From an uncultured Deferribacteres bacterium (GTDB lineage: Bacteria > Zhuqueibacterota > JdFR-76 > DREG01): a DNA stretch of 64,000 nucleotides. The first letter of the stretch is position 1, and every line of letters begins with the position of its first letter. The notes beneath the pieces are model-generated. The model searched no databases. It saw only the letters and a list, made by a program, of their open reading frames with translations, and had not been told where the DNA came from. The position numbers were made by a program, and so were the translations under genes. Positions 19,143 through 28,222 of this stretch are shown piece by piece. The stretch lies in contig CAJVYQ010000017.1 in the NCBI GenBank assembly GCA_913009825.1, positions 16,939 to 80,938 on the forward strand, written 5' to 3'.

Positions 19143-21992
19143 TTATTTCCTTCCTGTTTCCGGAAATAATTCAAACGTGGCATAATTTTTAAGATTCAGA
19201 TATTTCTGTGCCGTTTCCTGCGCTTTTTTAGCGGTTAAACCGGCGACCCGGTCCGGATAGGATAAAATTGCATTGGGATCCAAATGATACATGTAAGCAG
19301 AGTAAATGGCGTTTAACCAGTAGGTATTTTCTTTCAACTTGGTTTCGTAAGAACGAAGCTGCGTTTCTTTCACTTTTTTAATATAAATCTCTTTGGGTGG
19401 GTATTTTTTCAGGCTGTCCAGTTCGGCAAGCACGGTTTTGGTTAATTCATCCACACGATCCGGCGCACAGCCAAAAGAGATGGATATACGGTATTCCTCA
19501 TCGGGATAGCGGGTTGTGGTAGAACGAACACCCACGCCATAGGTTCCGCCAAGGTCTTCACGCAGCACTTCCCGCAAACGGATACGCAGTATATTTGCCA
19601 TCGAATCCATCAGGTAATTATTCATTCGGGAATACTTATAGGGACCGGTAAAAATGAGGGTGACCCTACTTTTGGGCTCAATTCCTTTCTTTACAATTTT
19701 TTTGATCACTCCTTTCGGCGGCCGGATGCCCACATCCTTCCATGTTTCCTTCCGTTTGATGGCCGGCAGACTGGCAAGATAAGTTTTAACATATTTTTTG
19801 AATTTTTTCAGGTCGATATTGCCCACAAAAAAGAAGGTGAAATCGCCGGCATCGGCGAAGCGGTCTTTATAAATTTTAAACGATTTTTCCAGGTTCATCT
19901 CTTTCAGCAACTCTTCTGTGAGCGGGCGTTCCCGGTAATGATGTTGCGCCATGGTAACTTTGATGGTATCGCCGAAAGCGGATGCCGGGTTGGCTTCCTT
20001 GTTTTCCAAAATCGCCATGGTTCGCTTTTGATAGGCAATGAAAGCGGTGCTGTCTTCGCGCGGCGCTGTAAAGGTGAGATAGATCAACTGAAACATGGTT
20101 TCCATATCTTTGGGAGACGCCATGCCCGAAACACCTTCATAAAGAGCGGCAATATAAGGAGAAACGCTTACGATTTTTCCTGTGAGCATTTTCCCCAATT
20201 CGATTTCATCAATATTTCCCAGGCCGCCGCCGCTGATGACGATGGAAGCAGTAATGCCGGGAAGATAATCCTTGTCGGGAACCAGCGAATGTCCGCCGGG
20301 ACTGAAAGAATCGAAACGGATTTCATCATTTTTGAAATCCGTCGGTTTGAGCACTACACGCACGCCATTCGACAATTTCCATTCCGTAGTCCCTAACTTT
20401 TCATTTTTCTTTTCAAACAGAATTCGTCCGGGTGTTGGCAGCACAGCTATTAGCGGTTTGTTGGAGACCTTATCTTCATACGGTTTGATATCCATTTTCG
20501 ATGCTTCTTGAAATACCGCCAATAGTTCCGATTCCGTGGGTACTTTCACGCCTTTCTTTTTCGGAGCATTCACTAAAATCACCCGGTTATTTTCTTTGAT
20601 CCATTTGTCATTCAGACTGTTGATTTCTGCCAAACTGATCTTCGGAATATATTTTTGATAGATCGCATTTTCGTATTCGATACCCGGAATCGGTTCGCCG
20701 GTTAAAAAATGGCGGGAGTATTCTGCTGCAAAAGAAGAAGATTGGGTTTTATTTCGCTCGTTAAATGTTCTCTCCATATTACGCAAAAACAATTTCTTAG
20801 CCCGTTCCAATTCAGTTTGGGTGAATCCGAATTTTCTCACCCGTGTATCCTCCACCAAAACAGCTTCCAGCCCTTTTCCAATACCGTTCTCTTTAACCAC
20901 GGCGGCAAGTGTATAGGCATCTTTTGTTCTGACCAACGGGGTTTTTCCTGAAAAAGCATAAATAAAAGGAGGATTTTCTTTCTTGGTTAATTCACTTAAT
21001 CTCTGATTCAACATCATGCTGTACAAACCTTCTAAAATACTGTTGCGATAATCCGCCACCGTTTTTTCCGGTTCGATGTCGGTTAAATAATAGACGCTGA
21101 TCACATTAGAAACCGCTTCCGGATCCGTAGCGATGGCAAACAGCGTTTTTTTGTGATCGGGAACGGGATACAGTTTTCTCTCTCGTCTGTTTTTCTTCAA
21201 CGAAATTTTGGCAAAATGTTGTTTAATCATGTTTTCGATTTTATTTTTATCGAAATCGCCAACTGCAATGACGGCCATCAAGTCGGGTCGGTACCAATCC
21301 CGGTAAAAACGGCGGATGGTGTCATGTTGGAACGATTCAAGAATATCTTTCTTGCCGATGGGCAGCCGTTCAGCATAACGGGAGCCTTTGAACAGAACCG
21401 GCAATTGCTTATCGAACATGCGCGCATTGGCGCCTCTCCCCAATCGCCACTCTTCGATGATCACTCCCCTTTCTTTATCGATTTCATCGTCGGCAAAACT
21501 GACATTATGCGCCCAATCCTCAAGGATCAGGAAGGCTTTTTCCAAAATTTCTACACTGTCCGTCGGCACTTGCAGCAAATATTTGGTCTCGTCAAAACCG
21601 GTATTGGCATTAACATCCGGACCGAATTTCATGCCGATGGATTCCAGATAATTGACCAGTTTGTTTTTAGCAAAATGTTTGGTGCCGTTGAAACACATGT
21701 GTTCGGTAAAATGCGCCAGGCCCTGCTGATCATCATTTTCCAAAATGGAACCGACATTAACAATCAGGCGCAGCTCGGCTCGGTTTTCCGGTTTTTTGTT
21801 TTCCCGGATGAAATATTGCAAGCCGTTATCCAAACGACCGGTGGTAATTCTGGCATCTATGGGAATGATTTCCTGCAAATCAAGCTTGTATTTTTGACCC
21901 GATTCAGTCTGCTGTGCATAATCTGTGGAAAATACCGGTAATAACATCAACGTAACAAACCACCATGTTGCTAATGTAAGTTTTGGTCTCAT
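19143..21992 (-). CDS. M16-family zinc metallopeptidase, full-length pitrilysin-like
   Basis: The protein has about 949 residues with a signal peptide. The inverted zinc motif HFTEH lies at residues 94-98, and the distal Glu ligand is in the segment around ERGVIIEEW. The four-domain layout, with two M16 halves, gives a single-chain enzyme, here of the periplasmic type common in Bacteroidota. The conserved FNGTKHF and GGTYGVG segments are present. AAGGAG eight bases before 21992 and the signal peptide decide this start; a GTG 21 bases upstream is less likely. It probably degrades short peptides or targeting peptides in the periplasm. Confidence 0.9.
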   Translation of the reverse strand: MRPKLTLATWWFVTLMLLPVFSTDYAQQTESGQKYKLDLQEIIPIDARITTGRLDNGLQYFIRENKKPENRAELRLIVNVGSILENDDQQGLAHFTEHMCFNGTKHFAKNKLVNYLESIGMKFGPDVNANTGFDETKYLLQVPTDSVEILEKAFLILEDWAHNVSFADDEIDKERGVIIEEWRLGRGANARMFDKQLPVLFKGSRYAERLPIGKKDILESFQHDTIRRFYRDWYRPDLMAVIAVGDFDKNKIENMIKQHFAKISLKKNRRERKLYPVPDHKKTLFAIATDPEAVSNVISVYYLTDIEPEKTVADYRNSILEGLYSMMLNQRLSELTKKENPPFIYAFSGKTPLVRTKDAYTLAAVVKENGIGKGLEAVLVEDTRVRKFGFTQTELERAKKLFLRNMERTFNERNKTQSSSFAAEYSRHFLTGEPIPGIEYENAIYQKYIPKISLAEINSLNDKWIKENNRVILVNAPKKKGVKVPTESELLAVFQEASKMDIKPYEDKVSNKPLIAVLPTPGRILFEKKNEKLGTTEWKLSNGVRVVLKPTDFKNDEIRFDSFSPGGHSLVPDKDYLPGITASIVISGGGLGNIDEIELGKMLTGKIVSVSPYIAALYEGVSGMASPKDMETMFQLIYLTFTAPREDSTAFIAYQKRTMAILENKEANPASAFGDTIKVTMAQHHYRERPLTEELLKEMNLEKSFKIYKDRFADAGDFTFFFVGNIDLKKFKKYVKTYLASLPAIKRKETWKDVGIRPPKGVIKKIVKKGIEPKSRVTLIFTGPYKYSRMNNYLMDSMANILRIRLREVLREDLGGTYGVGVRSTTTRYPDEEYRISISFGCAPDRVDELTKTVLAELDSLKKYPPKEIYIKKVKETQLRSYETKLKENTYWLNAIYSAYMYHLDPNAILSYPDRVAGLTAKKAQETAQKYLNLKNYATFELFPETGRK

Positions 21993-22140
21993 CTTCAATC
22001 TCCTTTTGTTCACTTATTCAAACTTTCAATCTACACTTCCCGGAAAAATAACTTTTCTTGTGACTTTAATTCAAGCATTTGATCAAACAACTTCCTATCG
22101 AGGTAAATCTTTTGCGAACCCTTTCAGAAAATTATCATTC

Positions 22141-22156
22141 CTGAATTGAGCGATTC
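22141..22156. repeat. Isolated terminal repeat of family A element
   Basis: CTGAATTGAGCGATTC is the terminal inverted repeat of the complete element at 62549-62665, but only this one end is seen here. It lies 12 bases beyond the stop codon of the truncated toxin frame, marking a likely junction. Confidence 0.6.
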
Positions 22157-22167
22157 AGCCAATTATA

Positions 22168-22215
22168 TTATAATTGCTCGATACGCGCTTCCGGGTCAAA
22201 AATCACAGAAGTCAG
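22168..22215 (-). pseudogene. RelE/ParE-type toxin relic, N-terminal fragment only
   Basis: Overlapping the antitoxin stop codon in another frame is a short reading frame encoding LTSVIFDPEARIEQL and then TAA. This matches the usual first residues of RelE/ParE toxins that follow PF09720 antitoxins (a beta strand, then an EA-rich helix). Everything after about 15 codons is gone, and a family A repeat end follows within 12 bases. Confidence 0.45.
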
Positions 22216-22469
22216 TTCAGAATCCGGTCCGCTTCTGCGAACACATTTTGAGCTAAAATGCCCTGATGTTTACCTTCTTTGTATTCCTGATATCGATGTT
22301 CGGCTTCTGCTATCCATGCCTCATCCACTTCAGTCAGCACATCCTCGTCAAGAGAACTTAGCAGGCGGCCGGCTAAAAATGCACGCTCTTGTCCGGAAAG
22401 ACTGAGTTCCTCATGTTCTAATTTTTCTAATGTGACAAATATACAAAACCGCCAGGAAAAATTGTTCAA
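22212..22469 (-). CDS. Addiction-module antitoxin (PF09720-like)
   Basis: The protein has up to 85 residues. The core from LEKLEHEELSLSGQERAFLAGRLL to EVDEAWIAEAEHRYQEYKEG has the pattern of putative addiction-module components that neutralise RelE/ParE toxins: a leading helix, LxxSL, and WxxExxxRxxE. The first 12-14 residues do not fit the family. The only start available is a TTG at 22469 without a clear ribosome-binding site, so the natural start may have been lost. The toxin partner downstream survives only as a fragment, so this is an orphan antitoxin. Confidence 0.65.
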   Translation of the reverse strand: MNNFSWRFCIFVTLEKLEHEELSLSGQERAFLAGRLLSSLDEDVLTEVDEAWIAEAEHRYQEYKEGKHQGILAQNVFAEADRILN

Positions 22470-22929
22470 TACTTAAGATAACAGAATTTATTTTGATTTT
22501 CCAATAATTGATTGTGCAAAGTAGTGGTTGTCTGCCATTGGCAAGCGGTCCTTATATTTACTAAAAACTTGACCGAAGAATTATCCTCCCCAATTCCGGC
22601 AAACCTTCAAAAGAATCTAATGCAACATTTTACGGAACCACTGCAGGATTTTTTAGGTTTCCTTTTGTGGTTGAACCTTTCCATTAACCTAATCAGTTAT
22701 GACAGTTCTTGAATATTTCAATTTTTTATTCATTATCTTTTTGGGCAATTTTACTTGATACATCTGTCCCGCCAGGGACAAAATGTCTGGCCGCGGGGGT
22801 TCGTTTTTCTTTTTACGATCCGCTGAAAACATTGGTTTTTACTCGTTATTTCATGCAGTGAACGAAAGGAAAAATGACGCGAATATCAATCGTTCCTGAA
22901 CGGTTTCCTGTTGAACAGAAACCTTGTTG
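22470..22929. other. Gene-poor gap with a possible PIN-toxin relic
   Basis: No intact gene is seen in 460 bases. On the minus strand at 22495-22570 a short frame encodes KYKDRLPMADNHYFAQS, similar to the LPMADSLIYA segment of VapC PIN-domain toxins, but stops surround it. A small hairpin, TGTCCC-GCCA-GGGACA, lies near 22763. The apt coding end borders the region. Confidence 0.3.
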
Positions 22930-23454
22930 CTATTCACTATCATACGTAACCAGTGTGCAAAGATCGTACTGGCTGATTTTTTCACGGCCGTTCAAGAACG
23001 CAAGTTCGATGACAAAAGCCATTCCGGCAATGATCCCGCCCAGTCTTTCCACCAATTTTGCCGTTGCAGCCAATGTACCGCCGGTGGCGACGAGGTCATC
23101 AATGATTAACACCCGCTGTCCAGACCGAATGGCGTCCGTATGAATCTCCAGCGTATCCGTGCCATATTCCAGCTCGTATGTTTCCTGTATCTTTTCGGCC
23201 GGCAGCTTGCCCGGTTTCCGCACCGGGACAAAACCGGTTTTCCATTTATACGCCAGCGCGCCGCCAAAAATGAATCCTCTCGATTCAATACCGACAATCA
23301 CATCGATATTTTTTTCTCTGAACCGTTCATCGAAAAGGTCGATTACACGGGCGAAGGATTTTCCTTCTTTTGTCAGCGTGGTGATATCTTTAAACTGGAT
23401 CCCTTTTTTAGGAAAATCCGGCACATTGCGAATTTTTTCTTTTATTTGCTCCAT
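22930..23454 (-). CDS. apt: Adenine phosphoribosyltransferase
   Basis: The protein has 174 residues and salvages adenine to AMP using PRPP in the cytoplasm. The PRPP-binding motif VLIIDDLVATGGT is complete. The family-typical opening VPDFPKKGIQFKDITTL and the loop IESRGFIFG are present. GGAG before the ATG at 23454 supports this start over 23466. It begins 15 bases after the acylphosphatase stop and is probably co-transcribed with it. The gene ends in TAG at the usual C-terminus of the family, which shows TAG works as a stop here. Confidence 0.95.
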   Translation of the reverse strand: MEQIKEKIRNVPDFPKKGIQFKDITTLTKEGKSFARVIDLFDERFREKNIDVIVGIESRGFIFGGALAYKWKTGFVPVRKPGKLPAEKIQETYELEYGTDTLEIHTDAIRSGQRVLIIDDLVATGGTLAATAKLVERLGGIIAGMAFVIELAFLNGREKISQYDLCTLVTYDSE

Positions 23455-23469
23455 TCTGTTCTCCATCTG

Positions 23470-23745
23470 TCAATAAGCGATTTCAAAAGTTTTGTATTTT
23501 CCTGAAAATTTTTGCCATCCCACATCCAACTTAACAACATCCGCCCAACTGTTGCCCCGCTCCACATCTTTCATGAAGGCCTGCATGATTTCTCTGTCGC
23601 CTTCAATTTCGATGTAAACCCGGCCATCGAATAGATTTTTGACAATGCCGGTCAGACCGTACTGCTTTGCCAGACGGTAGACAAAATAACGAAAGCCAAC
23701 GCCCTGCACACGGCCGATTACCCAAATTTTTGCCAAACTATCCAT
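23470..23745 (-). CDS. acyP: Acylphosphatase
   Basis: The protein has 91 residues, the standard length, and hydrolyses acyl phosphates such as carbamoyl or acetyl phosphate. The active-site loop GRVQGVGFRYF carries the catalytic Arg19, and the catalytic Asn is in GIVKNLFDGRV, with the conserved GDRE following. It lies just upstream of apt on the same strand. Confidence 0.93.
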   Translation of the reverse strand: MDSLAKIWVIGRVQGVGFRYFVYRLAKQYGLTGIVKNLFDGRVYIEIEGDREIMQAFMKDVERGNSWADVVKLDVGWQKFSGKYKTFEIAY

Positions 23746-23848
23746 TTTAATCTTTTTTCATTAACCGCGAATTACGCTGATTACGCAAATGATTATAATT
23801 GCAACACTTTTGTCCTTTGCAAAGCAGTGTTTTTTTATCATATACCTT

Positions 23849-23990
23849 AATTGAGCAATTGTCCTGTTTTTAACCCTGTTTTTGTTACTAAACGGATTTT
23901 CATTTTTAATGCAAATACGGCTGTCGATTCAGCGAGTCGCCGACAGGATTTACTCTGAAAAATGAAAAACCGTCTGTTAGAGGATTTAAA
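23849..23990. repeat. Family A palindromic element (degenerate copy)
   Basis: The order is as in the complete copy at 62549-62665: AATTGAGCAATT, a TTTTTGTTACTAAACGG arm, ATTTTCATTTTTAATG, then the hairpin GTCGATTCAGCGAGTCGCCGAC and GGATTTACTCTGAAAAATG. The ends are eroded. It fills the gap between the acylphosphatase gene and the next minus-strand gene. Confidence 0.7.
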
Positions 23991-23999
23991 TCAAAAAAC

Positions 24000-24461
24000 T
24001 CATTCATTTGCAGCCAACATACTCACAGCCAGCCCTACGGCTTCTTCCGGCGTTTCCACAATTTGAATTTTATCGGTGAACTCCCAGGTTCGCAAGCCAA
24101 TCACCGGGATGCCCAATTGCAGGGCGTAAGCGATTTCGGAGAGGGTGCCGTAACTGCCGTCGATAGCAATCGCCACTTGCGAACTGCGCACTACAATCAC
24201 ATTCCTACCCACCCCCATGCCGGTTACGATGGGGATATCCACGTAACGATTGGCCTGATCCCGGGTATCTCCCGGTAAAATTCCCACGGTTGTACCACCG
24301 CGGTTTTTTGCGCCGCGGCAGGCAGCTTCCATCACACCGGAACGGCCGCCGCAGACAAGTATTGCGCCATTTTCGGCGATCCCCTCCCCCACTTTTTCCG
24401 CCATTTGCAGAATATCTCCGCCGGCCCTGCTGCCGCCAATGACGCCGATGGATCGTTTCAT
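24000..24461 (-). CDS. TIGR00725-like Rossmann-fold protein (SLOG superfamily)
   Basis: The protein has 153 residues. It has the Rossmann motif [26 protein letters not shown] and [14 protein letters not shown], as in the LOG/DprA-like superfamily. TIGR00725 members have no agreed function. Some relatives bind nucleotides or hydrolyse nucleoside 5'-monophosphates, but the PGGxGTxxE signature of true LOG enzymes is here DGSYGTLSE. The ATG at 24461 overlaps the asnS stop (ATGA), so the two are translationally coupled. Confidence 0.8.
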   Translation of the reverse strand: MKRSIGVIGGSRAGGDILQMAEKVGEGIAENGAILVCGGRSGVMEAACRGAKNRGGTTVGILPGDTRDQANRYVDIPIVTGMGVGRNVIVVRSSQVAIAIDGSYGTLSEIAYALQLGIPVIGLRTWEFTDKIQIVETPEEAVGLAVSMLAANE

Positions 24462-25756
24462 GGATAATTCCTGTACATGGTGCGCGGAAACGGGATGGTT
24501 TCCCGCACATGCTGTAAACCGCAAAGCCATGCGACTGTCCGCTCAATTCCCAGGCCAAAGCCGCTATGAGGTACCGAACCGTAACGCCGCAAATCCAGAT
24601 ACCATTTGAAAGCTTCTTCGGGCAGATTGTGTTGTTCAATCTTCCTGCGTAAAACGGTCAAATCGTCCTCCCGCTGTCCGCCGCCGATAATTTCTCCGTA
24701 TCCTTCCGGCGCCAGCATATCCACACATAACGCTTTGGTGGAATCCTTGGGGTCTTCTTTCATGTAGAACGCTTTTATGGCTGCCGGATAACGGTGAACC
24801 ATCACAGGCCGGTCAAATTGTTTCGAGATCACCGTTTCATCTGTGCCGCCAAAATCAGCGCCATCGGCAAAATCAACCTGATTATTTTTCAGGATCGCCA
24901 CAGCTTCATCGTAACTTATTCTGGGAAAAGGCTGTTGTACTTTTTCTAAAGATGAGGTATCTCTTTCCAGTATCTCAAGCTCTTCTTTCTTTTTCGTCAA
25001 AACCCGCTGCACAATGTATTCAACAAACTCTTCGGCCAGATCCATATTGTCATCCAGATTGGCGTAAGCCACTTCCGGTTCAACCATCCAGAATTCCGTG
25101 AGATGGCGTCTTGTTTTGGATTTCTCCGCCCTGAATGTGGGACCAAAGCAGTAAACCTTCCCAAATGCCATTGCCGCTGCTTCCATGTACAATTGGCCGC
25201 TTTGGGTCAGGTATGCTTTACTGCCGAAATACTCCGTTTCGAACAGTGTTGTAGTTCCTTCGCAGACGCTGGGTGTGAAAATAGGCGCATCCACCAGAGT
25301 GAAACCACGGTTGTCGTAGAAATCACGGATAGAACGGACAATCTCATGTCGAATACGAAGGGTCGCATTCTGCCGCGGTGTGCGGATCCAGAGATGACGG
25401 TGATCCATTAAAAAATCGGTGCCGTGCTCTTTCAGTGCGATGGGATATTCTTCCGCAACCTGGACTACCTGGATATCTTTTACCCACAATTCAAATCCGC
25501 CGGGCGCTCTGTCGTCGGTATTCACAACGCCCGTAACTTTCAGAGAAGTCTCCTGTGTGATTCTATCTTTCATGGTAAAGACATCCTCAGCCACCTCTTT
25601 TTTGGAAACAACGCCCTGCACCAGACCCGTGCCGTCCCGCAGCAATAAAAACCAGATTTTTCCGCTGGAGCGTTTATTATAGAGCCACCCGGCCAGAGTT
25701 ACTTCATCGCCAACATGATTTATTAAATCTTCCACAAATACATATTCTTTTCGCAT
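24458..25756 (-). CDS. asnS: Asparaginyl-tRNA synthetase
   Basis: The protein has 432 residues, the standard length. An N-terminal OB-fold anticodon-binding domain (about 1-105, [23 protein letters not shown]) is followed by the class IIb catalytic core. The core has motif 2, [21 protein letters not shown], and motif 3, [16 protein letters not shown]. Residues favour Asn over Asp specificity ([13 protein letters not shown] and no bacterial AspRS insertion). It charges tRNA-Asn in the cytoplasm. Confidence 0.95.
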   Translation of the reverse strand: MRKEYVFVEDLINHVGDEVTLAGWLYNKRSSGKIWFLLLRDGTGLVQGVVSKKEVAEDVFTMKDRITQETSLKVTGVVNTDDRAPGGFELWVKDIQVVQVAEEYPIALKEHGTDFLMDHRHLWIRTPRQNATLRIRHEIVRSIRDFYDNRGFTLVDAPIFTPSVCEGTTTLFETEYFGSKAYLTQSGQLYMEAAAMAFGKVYCFGPTFRAEKSKTRRHLTEFWMVEPEVAYANLDDNMDLAEEFVEYIVQRVLTKKKEELEILERDTSSLEKVQQPFPRISYDEAVAILKNNQVDFADGADFGGTDETVISKQFDRPVMVHRYPAAIKAFYMKEDPKDSTKALCVDMLAPEGYGEIIGGGQREDDLTVLRRKIEQHNLPEEAFKWYLDLRRYGSVPHSGFGLGIERTVAWLCGLQHVRETIPFPRTMYRNYP

Positions 25757-25827
25757 GCAGTTCTACTCCTTTTTCGTTCTTTCGATTTCTTCTACGGATA
25801 CATTTACATCTTCGAAACAACACGCTA

Positions 25828-25930
25828 ATTTGTCATTCCCGCATAATTAAAGCGGGAATCCACATCAATTCAGGAAATGGATTCCCGATAAAAGCAGGCG
25901 GGAATGATAAATTCGGACAGATACTATTTA
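25828..25930. repeat. Family B palindromic element at the end of the universal stress gene
   Basis: GTCATTCCCGC and GCGGGAATGA form the inner inverted pair, with further GGGAATCC/GGATTCCC arms. The right end, TTCGGACAGATACTATTT, is the family B terminus. Its minus-strand AAATAG contains the stop codon of the universal stress gene (25924-25926). Confidence 0.65.
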
Positions 25931-26763
25931 ACCAACAACAGAGGAATTTTTGCATTTCTCATCACGCGTTCCGTTGTGCTGCCGAGAATCGCCTCTTTTA
26001 TCCGGGAATTTCCGTAAGCGCCCATGATGATCAGGTCCATCTCTTCTTCCTGGGAAAAGTTGAGAATTTCTTCATCCGGATTGCCGCGCCGCGATTTTTT
26101 CCTGACCCGAATATCATACGCTTCCAAGTATTTTTCACCTTCGTTTAAAATGGCATTCGCGCTTTCCGCGTTGTTACCCACCGTGAAAAGGGTTGGTTTG
26201 GCATCAAAATTTTCCGCAAAATAACCGGCGTAAGGAAGCGCTTTATTAGAATGAATGCTGCCATCGTAAGGCACTAAAATCTGATTGAATGGATGAAATT
26301 CTTTCTGAGAGATGAAAATCGGCTTGCTGCATTCCCGGGAAATCGCTTCCACCGTGGCGCCCATCAGTTTACTTCTGCCCCACTTGGCAAATTCTCCTCT
26401 TGCACCTAACAAAATCATGTCCACGATATTCGCTTGACCGGAAATGATTTCCACCGGACTGCCTTCAATTTGGGATGCAGTAAAGGTGATATTCTCCGCT
26501 TTCACCATTTCAATACATTTTTGCAACACCTTCTCACATTTCTCCTGCAAAAGATGTTTGGATTCGTCCAGATAAGTTGCGGATGGTATAACCGGGGCAA
26601 AACCATCCACGCCAAGGTAAACAGACCATTCGAATATGCGCACATCCATAACGGTGACGATATTCAGTTTTGCCTGAAAAGCCTTAGCCAGATAGATGGC
26701 ATATTTGATTACCGGATCCGTATATTCGGCGCCATCAACGGCAATTAAAATGGATTTGATCAT
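25924..26763 (-). CDS. Tandem-domain universal stress protein (UspA family)
   Basis: The protein has 279 residues in two Usp domains, about 1-150 and 155-279. The second carries the ATP-binding signature GAYGNSRIKEAILGSTTERV and ends IPLLLVK. The first has GARGEFAKWGRSKLMGATVE, which keeps the glycines. Such tandem proteins bind nucleotides and respond to stress or energy limitation; targets are unknown. The last codons and stop merge with a family B repeat. Confidence 0.9.
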   Translation of the reverse strand: MIKSILIAVDGAEYTDPVIKYAIYLAKAFQAKLNIVTVMDVRIFEWSVYLGVDGFAPVIPSATYLDESKHLLQEKCEKVLQKCIEMVKAENITFTASQIEGSPVEIISGQANIVDMILLGARGEFAKWGRSKLMGATVEAISRECSKPIFISQKEFHPFNQILVPYDGSIHSNKALPYAGYFAENFDAKPTLFTVGNNAESANAILNEGEKYLEAYDIRVRKKSRRGNPDEEILNFSQEEEMDLIIMGAYGNSRIKEAILGSTTERVMRNAKIPLLLVK

Positions 26764-26859
26764 CGGTTTTTCTCCCGAAAATTAGGTGATGTACTGATGA
26801 ACAGATGATATTTAGTGCCCGGGTTTTCGATTAAGCACTATTTATAAATTTTCAAACTA

Positions 26860-26958
26860 AACCGTTAAAACGGTTGTAGTCCATGTCGATGCACCAGCCC
26901 GCGACTTAAATCGCGGGCAAAAATGAAAAATATTTTTAACTGCTTCAGCAGTTTATAA
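26860..26958. repeat. Cluster of three small hairpins
   Basis: Within the 261-base gap lie AACCGTTAAAACGGTT, CCCGCGACTTAAATCGCGGG and AACTGCTTCAGCAGTT in a row. Each is a near-perfect palindrome, and the set resembles a widespread type of structured intergenic repeat in this group. No gene is present. Confidence 0.65.
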
Positions 26959-27024
26959 GTGATTATTCACTTACTCCTGTGATTGGTTATCTCCTGTGGA
27001 TTATAAAAGTAGTTGTCAAATTTT

Positions 27025-28035
27025 TTATACACCAAATCTTTCCTGTTTAGCGTCCCTTGTCATTAAATCGTAAACGGCGGTTTTGGGATCCTTATTTTCA
27101 AAAAGGACACGGTACACTTCTTCAGAAATAGGCATTTCCACATGTTTTAATTTAGCCAGCTCGAAAACAGAGCGAGCTGTACGCACTCCTTCCGCTACCA
27201 TCACCATTTGTGACAATACTTCATCCAGCGTTTTCCCCTTGCCGATCTCCTCACCAACATAGCGGTTTCTGCTGTGCCGGCTCATGCAGGTGACAATCAG
27301 ATCGCCAATGCCGGACAAACCGGCAAAAGTGAGCGGATCGGCTCCGAGAGCAGTGCCCAGGCGGGTGATTTCTGCAATTCCCCGCGTCATCAGAGCCGCT
27401 TTTGTATTGTCGCCAAAACCAACACCATCACCGATTCCCGCGGCGATGGCGATCACGTTTTTCAACGAACCGCCTAATTCCACGCCTACTACATCTGTGT
27501 GGGAATAAACACGAAAAGTTGCCGTCATAAATATATTTTGTACCTGTTTTGCAACCGGCAAATCAGAACCGGCGGCAACCACAGTTGTTGGTACGCCGCG
27601 ACTCACCTCCTCCGCATGGCTGGGACCTGATAAAACTACAAAATGATCCGGAGAGAAGTCAGGCAACACATCCCGGTAAATCTGCGCTACACGAAACAGG
27701 CTATCGTTTTCGATTCCTTTTGTGACACTGACAATAATTTTATCTTTTACGGGAAATTCTTTCAATAATGTCGCCAGTTGCCGTACCACGTGTGAGGGAA
27801 CAGCAGAAAGCAACACCTCCATCCCCTCCACCGCCTCCGGAAGCCGGGATGTTATTTTGATGTTGTCGGGAATTTTAACGCCGGGGAGCATGCGTTTATT
27901 TTCCCGGTCGATTTGCAATTTTTCTGCAATTTCCGGGAAAAACTCCCACATAACTATTTCCTCATGTTTAGCGGAAAGAAGAACTGCCAAAGCGGTTCCC
28001 CAACTTCCTGCTCCCAATACGCCTATTTTAGCCAT
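27025..28035 (-). CDS. gpsA: Glycerol-3-phosphate dehydrogenase [NAD(P)+]
   Basis: The protein has 336 residues and reduces dihydroxyacetone phosphate to sn-glycerol 3-phosphate for phospholipid synthesis. The dinucleotide motif GVLGAGSWGTALA is at the N-terminus. VLSGPSHAEEVSRG, the catalytic Lys in GGSLKNVIAIAAG, and NTKAALMTRGIAEI are all conserved. The start at 28035 is preferred to a TTG 12 bases upstream. Confidence 0.95.
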   Translation of the reverse strand: MAKIGVLGAGSWGTALAVLLSAKHEEIVMWEFFPEIAEKLQIDRENKRMLPGVKIPDNIKITSRLPEAVEGMEVLLSAVPSHVVRQLATLLKEFPVKDKIIVSVTKGIENDSLFRVAQIYRDVLPDFSPDHFVVLSGPSHAEEVSRGVPTTVVAAGSDLPVAKQVQNIFMTATFRVYSHTDVVGVELGGSLKNVIAIAAGIGDGVGFGDNTKAALMTRGIAEITRLGTALGADPLTFAGLSGIGDLIVTCMSRHSRNRYVGEEIGKGKTLDEVLSQMVMVAEGVRTARSVFELAKLKHVEMPISEEVYRVLFENKDPKTAVYDLMTRDAKQERFGV

Positions 28036-28106
28036 GGCAATTCTCAATTAATTACTTCAAATGAAATAGTTTTTTTGTAACGTCTCATCTCGTTGAAGTC
28101 GTTAGA

Positions 28107-28137
28107 AGCTGATCTTTTTCAAAAAGGTTAGCTTCTG
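28107..28137. terminator. Hairpin between purM and gpsA
   Basis: AGAAGCTGATCTTTTTC pairs with AAAAAGGTTAGCTTCT. The arms are close in sequence to hairpins at 29792 and 31762, so this may be a repeated terminator-like element. On the minus strand it follows purM. Confidence 0.5.
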
Positions 28138-28222
28138 TATTTGTCTGAGAAAAATCAACGAACACATTTAAGATATAAGGTGATGCGTTGTGTTGCAAGT
28201 TGTTTTCTCTCGCTATCTCATT

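Noticed and set aside
21153..21941. Plus-strand open frame of 262 codons inside the M16 gene.
   Set aside because: It is antisense to the strongly conserved peptidase and has no family match or ribosome-binding site; it is a shadow frame.
22495..22570. A vapC toxin gene paired with the antitoxin at 22212.
   Set aside because: Only about 17 residues resemble a PIN domain, stops surround them, and the antitoxin type normally pairs with RelE/ParE, so it is at most a scrap.
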